Of a stretch of 64,000 nt of DNA, positions 9,145-17,739 are shown piece by piece. A model generated the notes under the pieces. That model was not told the origin of the DNA, searched no databases, and saw only the letters and a program-made list of their open reading frames with translations. Location: NCBI GenBank assembly GCA_903875225.1, contig CAIQVJ010000088.1, positions 124,001 to 188,000 on the forward strand. Direction: 5' to 3'. Each line of letters opens with the position of its first letter. Positions within the stretch are counted from its first letter, which is position 1. Both the position numbers and the translations under genes were made by a program. The DNA is from an uncultured Pseudomonadota bacterium. Its GTDB lineage: Bacteria; Myxococcota_A; UBA796; SXON01.

Positions 9145-9181
9145 GCGAAGCGCGGCCCCCCGCCCGGCGAGGTCGCTTCGC
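9145..9181 (+). promoter_or_regulatory. Perfect 8-bp inverted repeat in the leader of the FG-GAP gene
   Basis: GCGAAGCG at 9145-9152 pairs with CGCTTCGC at 9174-9181 around a 21-base GC-rich loop. It lies between the anti-sigma candidate and the lipoprotein gene, 20 bases before its ATG, and is followed by GTTCTT. It could be a terminator for the sigma operon or a protein-binding site. It may also be chance in GC-rich DNA. Confidence 0.35.
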
Positions 9182-9200
9182 GTTCTTCCCGGAGCCCCCC

Positions 9201-10802
9201 ATGCTGCTTTTTCTCGCCGGTTGTGCCTCCCTCCAGTGCGGCGACGGCACCCACGAGCAGGACGGCGAGTGCGTGGTCGACAACGACAGCGGCACCCCCG
9301 ACTCGGGCGGAGACGCCGACACGGACGCCGACTCCGATGCCGACAGCGACGCCGACTCCGACGCGGACACGGACTCCGATTCCGACACGGATGCGGACAC
9401 GGACACGGACTCCGATACCGACTCGGACACCGACGCCGACATCCAGCCCGGCGCGCGCTGGTCCGGCGAGCCCGACCTCCCTGACGTCGGCTACGCCGTC
9501 AACGGCGAGTCCGACCATGACTACATGGGGTTCACGGTCGCCGTGGGTGACGAGGACGGCGATGGCCAGGACGACCTGATCATCGGCAGCCCGTATGCCT
9601 ATCGGCGCGGGGACGACGCCGGGACAGCTTGTCTCGTGCACGGCCCGATCACGGCCGACGCCGATCTCGCAGCGGCCGATGGATGCGTCGTCGGCACCTC
9701 CATGGCCTACATGGGCGCGTCCGTGGCGATCGCGGGTGACGTGGACGGCGATGGCGTCGTGGAGACCGTGGTCTCGGCCCCGACCGGCGACCACGCAGAG
9801 TCCTCCGTGCTCGGCGCAGGATCGGTGTACCTGTACTCGGGCTTCTCCGGTGATCTCACCGCTTCTGACGCTGCCGCAACCTGGGTCGGGGAGGACTCCC
9901 TCTCCGGCGCCGGCCGGGGGCTCGTGGGAGGCACCGACTTCACGGGCGACGGCCTCCCTGACGTCGCGGTGGGCGCCGCAGGCTGGGACAACGGGGCGGG
10001 CGCCGCCTACGTGCTCTCCACGGGTGCGCTCCGTGGGGGTCGGCTGGACGGTGCGGACGTCCGGTTCTACTCGCTGAGCACGAGCGATGGCTTCTACTTC
10101 GGCTCGCAGGTGGTCGATCTTGGCGACATCAACGGAGACGGGAATTCCGACCTCGGGATCGGCTGGGGGAGCCTGACCAACCATGGCGGATTCACGGTGT
10201 TCCTGGGCCCGGTGGCGGGTGCCAACGACGCCAACGACTCGGACGGCTTGATCACCGGGCAAGGTGGTGCCCTGGGCATCATGCCGAACGCCAGCGCGAG
10301 CCCCGGGGACATCGATGGCGACGGCATCGGGGACCTGGTCCTGGGCGCCGACGAAGCGGGCTCCGGCGGCTCCTACGCAGGCATCGCCTACGTGATCGGC
10401 GGGGACAAGGCGCTTGGTGACACCGACGTGCAGCTCGCCGACGCGAAGATCGAGGGGGACACCCACGGCGAGCAGCTCGGACGCGCCGTGACCGGCCTCG
10501 GCGACCAGGACGGCGATGGCCGGGCAGACTTCGTCGTCGGAGCATGGAACGCGGACGGCAGCGCCCGGTCCACAGGGGCGGCCTTCCTCTACTACGGGCC
10601 GGTCTCGGGGACCCTGACAACGACCGACGCGGACGCCGTCTGGTACGGCCCGAGCGCGAACTCGGGCACCGGCATCTCGCTCGCCGGCGGCTACGAGCTC
10701 ACGGGCGACTCCTACGCGGACCTCGTCATCGGCTCGTACGGGGCGACCGGGGATGCGAGCTTCTCGGGGGTGGTCTACGTGGTGCCGGGGATGGCGCCCT
10801 GA
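9201..10802 (+). CDS. Secreted lipoprotein with Asp-rich linker and FG-GAP (integrin-like) propeller
   Basis: 533 residues. MLLFLAGC is a very short lipoprotein signal. Residues 38-80 are a (D-A/S/T) low-complexity linker. From about residue 90 onward there are roughly seven FG-GAP repeats with calcium-type loops: GDEDGDGQDDLIIGSP, GDVDGDGVVETVVSAP, GDINGDGNSDLGIGWG, GDIDGDGIGDLVLGA and GDQDGDGRADFVVGA. This is the alpha-integrin-like beta-propeller. It is probably surface-bound and calcium-dependent; ligand unknown. Upstream of the ATG there is no strong ribosome site. It heads a run of three Asp-rich lipoproteins on the same strand. Confidence 0.85.
   Translation: MLLFLAGCASLQCGDGTHEQDGECVVDNDSGTPDSGGDADTDADSDADSDADSDADTDSDSDTDADTDTDSDTDSDTDADIQPGARWSGEPDLPDVGYAVNGESDHDYMGFTVAVGDEDGDGQDDLIIGSPYAYRRGDDAGTACLVHGPITADADLAAADGCVVGTSMAYMGASVAIAGDVDGDGVVETVVSAPTGDHAESSVLGAGSVYLYSGFSGDLTASDAAATWVGEDSLSGAGRGLVGGTDFTGDGLPDVAVGAAGWDNGAGAAYVLSTGALRGGRLDGADVRFYSLSTSDGFYFGSQVVDLGDINGDGNSDLGIGWGSLTNHGGFTVFLGPVAGANDANDSDGLITGQGGALGIMPNASASPGDIDGDGIGDLVLGADEAGSGGSYAGIAYVIGGDKALGDTDVQLADAKIEGDTHGEQLGRAVTGLGDQDGDGRADFVVGAWNADGSARSTGAAFLYYGPVSGTLTTTDADAVWYGPSANSGTGISLAGGYELTGDSYADLVIGSYGATGDASFSGVVYVVPGMAP
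9312..9440 (+). repeat. GAC-N-N-N hexamer tract encoding a (D-A/S/T) linker
   Basis: A 129-bp run in which every second codon is GAC or GAT (Asp) and the rest encode Ala, Ser or Thr (43 residues). It links the lipid anchor to the propeller, so it probably acts as an acidic, extended spacer that may bind calcium. The hexameric periodicity makes it prone to length change by slippage. Confidence 0.85.
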
Positions 10803-10938
10803 GCCAACCCCTGCTTCGTAGTGCCTTGCTCGCGACGGGCTGGGAGTCGGCTGCACGGGCCATGCACCCTCGGAGGGCACACGTTGGGGTTGGGTACGCC
10901 CCAGGGCCCCTGCCGAGGCCGTGTGCTACCATTGGTCG

Positions 10939-12675
10939 ATGCCCAATCCTGCATTGTCGCCGGAACGCCGCGCCCGTCTGGTGCGCCCGCGGCTCGCTGC
11001 CCTGCGGGCTTTCAGGTTGTCTGCCATCGTCGGCCTCTTCGTCCTGAACCCCTCGGGGTGCGCCTGGATCTCGGACCACCAGCTTCACGATCGGCTGGAC
11101 GCAGACGGAGACGGGACCGAACGCCCGGACGACTGCGACGATCAGGATCCCGATGTTGGGCCGCGGATCGATGGGTTCATCGACCACGACGGCGACGGGT
11201 TCGGCAGCGATCAGGCTGCGAGCCGTTGTCCGGCCGAGGGCACCGTGGTGTCCGAGAACACGGACTGCGACGACGCCAACGCCGAGGTCTTGCCCGGCGC
11301 GCCGGAGCTCTGCAACGGGGTCGATGACGATTGCGACGGGATGATCGACGACGGCGTGGATGTGCCGACCTGGTACGTGGACGCCGACGGCGACACCTAC
11401 GGAAACGGGGCGGACCCGGCGCTGGTCCAGTGTGCCCAGCCGGTCGGGTATGCGGACAACGCCGCCGACTGCAACGACGCGGACCCTCTGGTGAACCCCA
11501 CGAACCCCTGGTACCCCGACCGGGACGCCGACGGGTACGGTGATCCCGACGGCCTGCAGGCCTCCTGCTCCAAGCCCGTGCGGTCCGGGTTCGAGTACCT
11601 GGTCACCGGCGGCGATTGTGACGACAACGACCCGGCCGTGAACCCCGGGGGCGTGGAGGTCTGCGATGCCGCAGACATCGACGAGGACTGTGACGGATTG
11701 AGCGACGACGTCGACGCCAGCGTGACCGGGCCATTTCAGACGGTCTACGCAGACGTCGACGCGGACGGGCTCGGCGACGCGTTCGCGGCCGTGCAGGCGT
11801 GCGACGTCCGAACCGGCCAGACCATGGACGGCAGCGATTGTGACGATGCCGACGTGCGGACGGGAGCGGGCACCTGCCCCTTCGTGGACGTCCAGGTCGG
11901 GGATTCCGTCGCGTGCGCGCTGCGCAGCGACGGGAGCGCGACGTGCTGGGGGTACTGGGCGGGTGCCGTGCCCCCCGGGCGATACACCCGCCTGTCGGCC
12001 CCGTGGGAGCAGTGCGGGTTGACGACCGCGGGCACCCTCGCATGCTGGGACCCGGATCACTACTCCACGCCCGTGGCGGCGGACGTGCCGGCCGGGGGGA
12101 GTTGGGTATCGGTCGCCGTGGGGTCCCTCGTTGCTTGCGCCGTGACCGCCACCGGGGAGGTGAGCTGCTGGGGCGCCAACCGGATCGGGGACTTCACGCC
12201 GCCGAGCGGCGTCTTCCAGAGCGTCGTCGCGTGTATAGACCACGCCTGCGTGCTCGCCGCGGACGGCACCGCGACGTGCTGGGGATATTACGGTTCGACT
12301 GCGGACTGGGCGGGCATCCCGGTGGGGAGCCCCACGGGCTCGTGGGACTCCCTCGCGTTGAGCGACTACGAGGGCGCCGGGCTCTCCGGCGGGTCGATCG
12401 CGTTCTGGGGCGACTGCCATGCAGGCGCCTGCGACGACACGGGCAGCTACACGCAGATCTCGGGAGGGCCGTTGGATCACTACTGCGGGGTCACGCCCGA
12501 GGGACGAATCCATTGCTGGGGACGAGACACGTTTGGGGTGGTCTCAGGTGCTCCGACAGGCGCCGGGTTCATCCAGGTGGGGGTCGGGGAGGCCAACGCG
12601 TGCGCCATCGACACCGAGGGAGCGATCACCTGCTGGGGCACCGGCTCGTCTGGAGTGAACGATGGCCCTTCCTGA
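10939..12675 (+). CDS. Secreted lipoprotein: MopE-type repeats plus RCC1-like repeats (paralogue 1)
   Basis: 578 residues. The N-terminal signal has basic residues and a hydrophobic core ending NPSGC (lipobox-like). Residues about 40-310 hold MopE/PF11617-type metal-binding repeats with DADGDGTERPDDCDD, CNGVDDDCDGMIDDG and DEDCDGLSDD. Residues about 320-575 hold Cys/Trp-rich repeats of the form ACALRSDGSATCWG and ITCWG, like RCC1 or regulator-of-condensation propeller blades. The ATG at 10939 is preferred over GTG at 10921 because it starts the signal. Its last 14 bases overlap the next gene, a full-length homologue. Confidence 0.85.
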   Translation: MPNPALSPERRARLVRPRLAALRAFRLSAIVGLFVLNPSGCAWISDHQLHDRLDADGDGTERPDDCDDQDPDVGPRIDGFIDHDGDGFGSDQAASRCPAEGTVVSENTDCDDANAEVLPGAPELCNGVDDDCDGMIDDGVDVPTWYVDADGDTYGNGADPALVQCAQPVGYADNAADCNDADPLVNPTNPWYPDRDADGYGDPDGLQASCSKPVRSGFEYLVTGGDCDDNDPAVNPGGVEVCDAADIDEDCDGLSDDVDASVTGPFQTVYADVDADGLGDAFAAVQACDVRTGQTMDGSDCDDADVRTGAGTCPFVDVQVGDSVACALRSDGSATCWGYWAGAVPPGRYTRLSAPWEQCGLTTAGTLACWDPDHYSTPVAADVPAGGSWVSVAVGSLVACAVTATGEVSCWGANRIGDFTPPSGVFQSVVACIDHACVLAADGTATCWGYYGSTADWAGIPVGSPTGSWDSLALSDYEGAGLSGGSIAFWGDCHAGACDDTGSYTQISGGPLDHYCGVTPEGRIHCWGRDTFGVVSGAPTGAGFIQVGVGEANACAIDTEGAITCWGTGSSGVNDGPS

Positions 12676-14305
12676 GTCGCTGAATGCGGCCGTTCGGGCC
12701 GCGCTGTTCGGCCTGTGTGCTGTGCTTTCGGGCTGCGCCTTCATCTCGGGGCTGGAGTACGCCTCCCGGCTGGACCTCGACGCCGATGGCGTGGAGAGGC
12801 CGCGCGATTGCGACGACGGAGACCCGGATGTGGCCGAGGCGGCGGTCGGCTACGTGGACGACGATGGGGACGGTTTTGGCAGCTCCGAACAGGTGGTCCG
12901 CTGTCCGGGTGACGGGAGCGTGGCCATCGCGAGCGGAGACTGTGACGACGCCGACCCGTCGATCCTTCCCGGTGCGGTCGAGACCTGCAATGGGCTCGAT
13001 GACGACTGCGACGGTCTCGTGGACGACAGCATCGCGGTCCCGAACTGGTTCGTCGACGCCGACGGGGACGGGTTTGGCGCGGGCGCACCGATCCAGGCGT
13101 GCGAACAGCCCGCCCGCTACTCTGCGACCGGTGACGATTGTGACGACGGGGACCCCCTGATCAACCCCGACACGGTCTGGTATGCCGACCTCGACGGTGA
13201 CGGCTTCGGCGACCCGGCGGACGCCCAGATCTCGTGCACTCGGCCCGATGACCGTGTCCTGGACGCAACGGACTGCAACGACGGCGATGCGACCATCCAC
13301 CCCGCCGGGGTCGAAGTCTGCGACGACGCCAACGTGGACGAGGATTGTGACGGGCTGGTGGACGATGCCGACATCGTGGCCGGCCCCTTCCACGTCTACT
13401 ATGCGGACGCCGACGGGGATGGCTACGGCGATGCGTACAGTCCGACGCAACGGTGTGACGCGGCGGGTGATCTCGTGGACAACCACGCTGATTGCGACGA
13501 CACGGACGTGGCCTCGGCCAGCTCGGACTGTCCGTGGTGGTTCGTGACCACCGCCGACCAGAGCGCTGCTTGTGGCATCCGTACGGACGGGACGGTGGAA
13601 TGCTGGGGAGCGGCCGCCCGGAGTGGGGTGCCTACCGAGCCGGTGATGGATGTCGCCCTCGACTTCTACGGGGCGGTCGCGGTGACCACGCTCGGGGAGA
13701 TCACGTGTTGGGGGGAGTCGTCGAGCCCCCTCGTGACCGACTGCCCGAGCGATGGCACCTGGATGGCGGTGGACGTGGGGTACAACTCGGCCTGTGCCCT
13801 GAACGACGACGGCGGTGCCGTGTGCTGGGGCGACGCGGGAGACATGGTCACGGACCCGCCGGTGGCTGGGTATTCCCACCTTGAAATTGGTGAAATCCAC
13901 GCCTGCGCCTGGGATGACGCTGGCTCGGGGGAGTGCTGGGGCGACTGCAGCCGCGGTCAGTGCACGGTGCCGAGTCCGGTCGAGGGGGTTGGGATCGCGC
14001 GAGTGACGACGGCCGGGCTGTCCGGAGGAGCGCTCGAGTATTCGGGCACCTGCAGCAACCACACCTGCGACGGGGGGGCCGGCACCTACACCCGGGTGGC
14101 CGGCGGGGTCTTCGCCGACACGGTGTGTGCGGTCACCACCGGGGGCGAGTTGGAGTGTTGGGGGCGCGACAGCAGCACGCCGCCTGCCGGTACGAACTAT
14201 GCGGACGTCGCGGTGGCGACCAATTTTGCCTGCGCGGTGACCACCGAGGGTGGAATCGACTGTTGGGGGAGCTGCGGGTACGGTCAGTGCGATCCGCCGG
14301 AATGA
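12662..14305 (+). CDS. Secreted lipoprotein: MopE-type repeats plus RCC1-like repeats (paralogue 2)
   Basis: 547 residues with the same layout as the upstream gene. The signal ends LSGC. The MopE-type repeats are DLDADGVERPRDCDDGD, CNGLDDDCDGLVDD, DADGDGFGAG and DEDCDGLVDD. The Cys/Trp repeats are GIRTDGTVECWG, TTLGEITCWG, LNDDGGAVCWG, TTGGELECWG and TTEGGIDCWG. The similarity along the whole length shows a tandem duplication. Its start overlaps the end of paralogue 1 by 14 bases, implying co-expression. The 3' end overlaps, on the opposite strand, the end of a kinase relic (14284-14457). Confidence 0.85.
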   Translation: MALPESLNAAVRAALFGLCAVLSGCAFISGLEYASRLDLDADGVERPRDCDDGDPDVAEAAVGYVDDDGDGFGSSEQVVRCPGDGSVAIASGDCDDADPSILPGAVETCNGLDDDCDGLVDDSIAVPNWFVDADGDGFGAGAPIQACEQPARYSATGDDCDDGDPLINPDTVWYADLDGDGFGDPADAQISCTRPDDRVLDATDCNDGDATIHPAGVEVCDDANVDEDCDGLVDDADIVAGPFHVYYADADGDGYGDAYSPTQRCDAAGDLVDNHADCDDTDVASASSDCPWWFVTTADQSAACGIRTDGTVECWGAAARSGVPTEPVMDVALDFYGAVAVTTLGEITCWGESSSPLVTDCPSDGTWMAVDVGYNSACALNDDGGAVCWGDAGDMVTDPPVAGYSHLEIGEIHACAWDDAGSGECWGDCSRGQCTVPSPVEGVGIARVTTAGLSGGALEYSGTCSNHTCDGGAGTYTRVAGGVFADTVCAVTTGGELECWGRDSSTPPAGTNYADVAVATNFACAVTTEGGIDCWGSCGYGQCDPPE

Positions 14306-14457
14306 GCGTCCTGGTGCAAGACCTTGATCGCGACGTCGACGCCCGTGAGCTGGTCGTGGGCACGATGCACCTGCGCCATGCCGCCACTCCCGAGCGGTGC
14401 CCCGACGACGAACCGGTCAAGCAGCAGGGTGCCGGGAGCGAGCGCAATGTGCAACAT
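14284..14457 (-). pseudogene. Truncated Ser/Thr protein kinase, N-terminal remnant (57 codons)
   Basis: Translation from ATG 14457 gives 57 residues. They contain a start of an Hanks-type kinase: LLDRFVVGAPLGSGGMAQV (glycine loop, GxGxxG-like, residues about 12-30), then HRAHDQLTG and VAIKVLHQD, with the ATP-anchoring Lys at residue 45. It then runs to a stop about ten codons after the VAIK motif. No catalytic loop, DFG or APE follows in any minus-strand frame, because that DNA is the 3' end of paralogue 2. It starts 17 bases after the stop of the MBL-like gene. It is probably the remnant of a kinase cut off by the arrival or growth of the tandem lipoproteins. A short expressed peptide cannot be excluded. 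Confidence 0.7.
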
Positions 14458-14474
14458 GACGCCGGGGAGCCCGC

Positions 14475-15188
14475 TCAGCCCGCCCCGAGCACCTTGTCAC
14501 ACGTGTCCTTCAGCGAGGTCCGGGCGACCTCCCGGAGCACCGAACCGTGCCCGGAGACCAGATGCGAGAACTCGTGGGCAAGGAGACGGTCGAAGTCGGG
14601 TCGGAGCTTCTCGGGGTGCCCGCCCGTGAGCTGCCTGGCCCAGATCGGGCCCACCTTGGCGGGTTCGCGGAGGAACCCCATCGCGCGCGCCGTCACCCCG
14701 CCCAGGAGCGAGCAGCCCGACGTGTCGGGCCAGTGCTGTACGCTGTCGCAGGTGAGGAGCAGGTTTCCTACAGGCTGCGAGAGTATGAGCGCGGCTTCGC
14801 CCTCGCTCGTGGCCTGGAACGAGAAGGCGCGCGTGCGCGGGTCGGGCCCGGGCTCCCCGTCCACGAGCTGCTGCGAGGCCCCATCCTTCGGTCGCGCGGT
14901 CCAGAAGGTCGGGGAGTAGCGGTCGCGCGTGTACGGATCGTCCAACGTGTGAAAGTGACCGAGCTTCACCAGGTGCCGCACGGTGCCGAGCCTCGCGAGG
15001 GCGGCCTCACCCTCCGGGGTCAGCCGGATCGCGTTCACCAGGGTCAGCGACTCGCCAGAGCGCAACACCATCATGTTCCGGCAGATCGAGAGCATCGGAC
15101 CCATCTGGTAGCTTCCGCGTACGAGGTACACGTCGGGGAAGATCTCCTCGGGGGCCGAGTGGCGCTGGGCTGCAGGGAAGGTGGTCAT
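14475..15188 (-). CDS. Metallo-beta-lactamase-fold-like protein
   Basis: 237 residues. MMVLRSGESLTLVNAIRL with VRHLVKLGHFHTLDDPY, then NLLLTCDSVQHW and SHLVSGHGSVL, follow the order of MBL-fold hydrolases: first strands, an H-x-H-x-x-D-D site, a central Asp strand and a C-terminal GHG. The HxHxDH motif is altered to HFHTLDD, so metal content is uncertain. No signal peptide is seen. The ATG at 15188 was chosen; the open frame runs upstream through sequence unlike a protein start. The 217 bases upstream, to 15405, hold no gene I can support. Confidence 0.6.
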   Translation of the reverse strand: MTTFPAAQRHSAPEEIFPDVYLVRGSYQMGPMLSICRNMMVLRSGESLTLVNAIRLTPEGEAALARLGTVRHLVKLGHFHTLDDPYTRDRYSPTFWTARPKDGASQQLVDGEPGPDPRTRAFSFQATSEGEAALILSQPVGNLLLTCDSVQHWPDTSGCSLLGGVTARAMGFLREPAKVGPIWARQLTGGHPEKLRPDFDRLLAHEFSHLVSGHGSVLREVARTSLKDTCDKVLGAG

Positions 15189-15405
15189 GAGGTCGAAAGG
15201 TAGCTCGTGCCCGGGTCCTGGTCGACGCGTCTGTGGCAAGCCCCCCGTTCGACGGGTTCCTGCGCCGCACAGATCGGGTGGGCCGAGAAAGTGGACCATG
15301 TTCGGGGGCCGGTGCGTGCCAACCCGGCGCTGTGTTGGATGGTTCGGTCGCGGTCATCCACCACGGATGGCCGTGCGACTGTGCGAACATGACGCCAGGC
15401 CCCTG

Positions 15406-16857
15406 CTACTCCTCGGAAGCTGCCGGGATGAGCGGGTCCTGGACCCCCACGGGGAGCGTCGTGGCTCCGTAGGGAGTCATGGGCGTGAGCAGGCTCTTCT
15501 CGGGTCGGACGCGGAGCGCGGCCAGGGCCGTGGCGTCTCCGTGGACGGGACCCTGGACGGGACCCTCCAGGCCGACCACCAGCACGTGGGGGGCAGTGCC
15601 ATCCCAGATGCAGTACAGGGTGAAGCTGTCTTTCCTGGAGGGCCGCATCAGGATGACCCGCTGCCGCTGGCTGAAGGCGAGCAGGCCCCCCGGCAGGGTG
15701 GCGAAGTCGGGCTCCCTCGATTGCACCTCGGCCACGTGCTCCCCGCTCAGACCATCGAAGATGATCCACTTCTTGTCGGCTTGGACAAGCAACCATCGGC
15801 CGTCGGCGCTCCAGAACGAGCCATAGGTGCGCTCCCTCCCCATGGCTACGGGTGCGAGTACAGCGTGGGTGCTCGCGTCTTCGAGGGTCCACGTTGGGGT
15901 GGGCTTGCCGCTGGAATCGAGGGGCTCCCCTTCCACGAGCACGCGGTGGGGCCCGGGACCCGGCGAGGGAGCTTCCGCGGAAAAAGAGCCGGCCGGCGGC
16001 GGGGATGACCCGTCGTGGAGGTTGGGGACCAACGTGTTCTTCCTGGGTTCCCATGTGAAGTCCCGGGTCACCGAAGCACCCCACGCGCGCGGGTCCGGGT
16101 CGGTGTCCCCGGTGTCCCACGTCCAGGTCAGCGTGCCACTCGAGATCGACCAGCCCGTCATGGAGTCGCCTTCCTCGAGGACGGTGTACGGCAGAGGGGG
16201 CGCTTCGGGCCCGGCGGCCGGTGGGTCCTCGGTCGATGCGGGGCGTGATTGTGGAGTGGGTGGAAGTGTCGCCGTGGGCTGGCCCGTTCCGACATCGAAG
16301 GCCATCGCAGCCCCTTCGCAGGGAAACAGGCCGACCACCGCGTTGTCGGTCGTCCAGGCCAGTTGGGGGGGCTCCGCGCAGGAGACCTCGGGCAGGGTGA
16401 GGGGCAGGATGCGCGGAGGGTGCTTCTTCGAGGTGGACCACAGGTCGACCTCCACCTTGCCGCTGGGCGTGACGAGCAGTGCTGCGATCTGGCTCTCGTC
16501 AGGAGAAAATGCCAACACCATCGGCTTGTCGACCCAGCCCGCGCTGGGGCGTGCCGTAGGGATCCACTTGTCGGCAACCAGATCGACGACCCCGGCGATC
16601 TCGACCCCGGCCCAGGTCGCGAGGTAGTGGCCGCTTGGCGAGAAGAGCACGTCCTGCAGGTTGTCGGGCAGTTGCACAAATCCGCGGACGTCGCCGGTGT
16701 GCGCGTCGATGAAGGCGCTCGGGCCGGACCTCTCGTTGAGGGCGAAGACCAGGCTCCCATCGGGGGACGCCACGGTCCGGAAGGCCTCCACGGGGATCTT
16801 CGGGATGGTTGTGGCCGCCTGCGCGGAGAGGACCAGGAGCAGGTGACACAGGGGCAT
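15406..16857 (-). CDS. Secreted WD40-like/YVTN-type beta-propeller protein
   Basis: 483 residues. MPLCHLLLVLSAQAA is a Sec signal with an AxA-type end. The body has propeller-like blades: ASPDGSLVFALN, FSPSGHYLATWAG, FSPDESQIAALL, WSADGRWLLVQAD. A Pro/Ser/Thr-rich stretch lies at about residues 205-225. It ends without an anchor. The recurring FSPDG-type turns suggest PD40/WD40 blades. Function unknown. It is divergent from the next gene. Confidence 0.7.
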   Translation of the reverse strand: MPLCHLLLVLSAQAATTIPKIPVEAFRTVASPDGSLVFALNERSGPSAFIDAHTGDVRGFVQLPDNLQDVLFSPSGHYLATWAGVEIAGVVDLVADKWIPTARPSAGWVDKPMVLAFSPDESQIAALLVTPSGKVEVDLWSTSKKHPPRILPLTLPEVSCAEPPQLAWTTDNAVVGLFPCEGAAMAFDVGTGQPTATLPPTPQSRPASTEDPPAAGPEAPPLPYTVLEEGDSMTGWSISSGTLTWTWDTGDTDPDPRAWGASVTRDFTWEPRKNTLVPNLHDGSSPPPAGSFSAEAPSPGPGPHRVLVEGEPLDSSGKPTPTWTLEDASTHAVLAPVAMGRERTYGSFWSADGRWLLVQADKKWIIFDGLSGEHVAEVQSREPDFATLPGGLLAFSQRQRVILMRPSRKDSFTLYCIWDGTAPHVLVVGLEGPVQGPVHGDATALAALRVRPEKSLLTPMTPYGATTLPVGVQDPLIPAASEE

Positions 16858-16922
16858 GGGGGTTCCGTGATGTTTGGAGGATGGCTCCTTTTATAAGACG
16901 GACTGTGCTGTCAAGGCTGGGG

Positions 16923-17606
16923 ATGAGCTCTTTCGTTCCTCCAGGTGAGCTTGTCGTGTGGGGGGCGGCCGACCGCAATAGGGCTGAGATCCCCAGGGTC
17001 CCCTTGTCAGCGTCTCCTCCCACTCCCGAAGCCGCCGGTCGTTCACTCGTGTCGGTGGGCATCGGCCTGCTCCTCACCGCGCTCCACCTCGCGGTGATGG
17101 TGGTCACGTGTGGGGCGTACGTCTCGGGCCCGACCATCCTGGTGGAGGCCGCGAAGTTCCTCGTGCTCGTCATCGGAGGGCCCGGGATGATCGGGCTCCT
17201 CGTGCTGTTCTACCTCTCCATCGCAGCCCTGCTCGCGCTCCCCCCCGTTGGGATCGTCCTGGCCAACCTGCGGTGGCCGGTCTGCAAGCTCGCGAGCGCA
17301 GCCATCGCGCCGATCTGCATGGTGCTGCTCGCTGGCCAATGGGCTCTCGTCCGTCAGGTCAACCCCGCCCTGCCTGATCGTCCGCCCGACGAGAGGCCTT
17401 GCGTCCGCTTCACCGGCGACCTGTCCGCCAACCAGCGGGCCTGCCACGTGAGCGGCGACGGGCTCGAGTCGCCCGACTGCCCGGACGGCATGTGGTGCAA
17501 CCTCGTGCAGCCCACACAAGACGGCCGGTGCGAGATCCACTGCTCCTACTCCTGCGAGTGCCCGCACGGGATGGAGTGCAGGTACGGCGAGTGGTGCGAG
17601 GAGTGA
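16923..17606 (+). CDS. Membrane protein with Cys-rich C-terminal domain
   Basis: 227 residues from ATG 16923; a start at 16881 is also open. Three hydrophobic spans (around VSVGIGLLLTALHLAVMVV, GGPGMIGLLVLFYLSIAALL and LASAAIAPICMVLLAGQ) are followed by about 85 residues with 11 Cys, such as DCPDGMWCNLVQP and CSYSCECPHGMECRYGEWC. The Cys spacing recalls EGF-like or dickkopf-like disulfide domains and would lie outside the cytoplasm. I recognise no family. It lies 133 bp before the kinase gene on the same strand and could belong to the same transcript. Confidence 0.6.
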   Translation: MSSFVPPGELVVWGAADRNRAEIPRVPLSASPPTPEAAGRSLVSVGIGLLLTALHLAVMVVTCGAYVSGPTILVEAAKFLVLVIGGPGMIGLLVLFYLSIAALLALPPVGIVLANLRWPVCKLASAAIAPICMVLLAGQWALVRQVNPALPDRPPDERPCVRFTGDLSANQRACHVSGDGLESPDCPDGMWCNLVQPTQDGRCEIHCSYSCECPHGMECRYGEWCEE

Positions 17607-17739
17607 TCGCCGCCGCGGTGGCCGATTGCTCGCGCTGCTCGATCATCGCGGGGACAGCGTCGCCGAACCCTCGCAGCCGCTTCCGTCCGACGTTTCGAGT
17701 TGCCCGGTAGCCCGTGGTACATGTTGCGTAGAGGTTCCG

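Noticed and set aside
8790..10880. 696-codon minus-strand open frame with V/G/R repeats
   Set aside because: Exact antisense of the Asp-rich FG-GAP gene; the repeats are the complement of GAC-rich DNA.
10726..14062. Two long minus-strand open frames (about 595 and 478 codons)
   Set aside because: Antisense to the MopE/RCC1 paralogues, Val/His/Arg-rich and without motifs.
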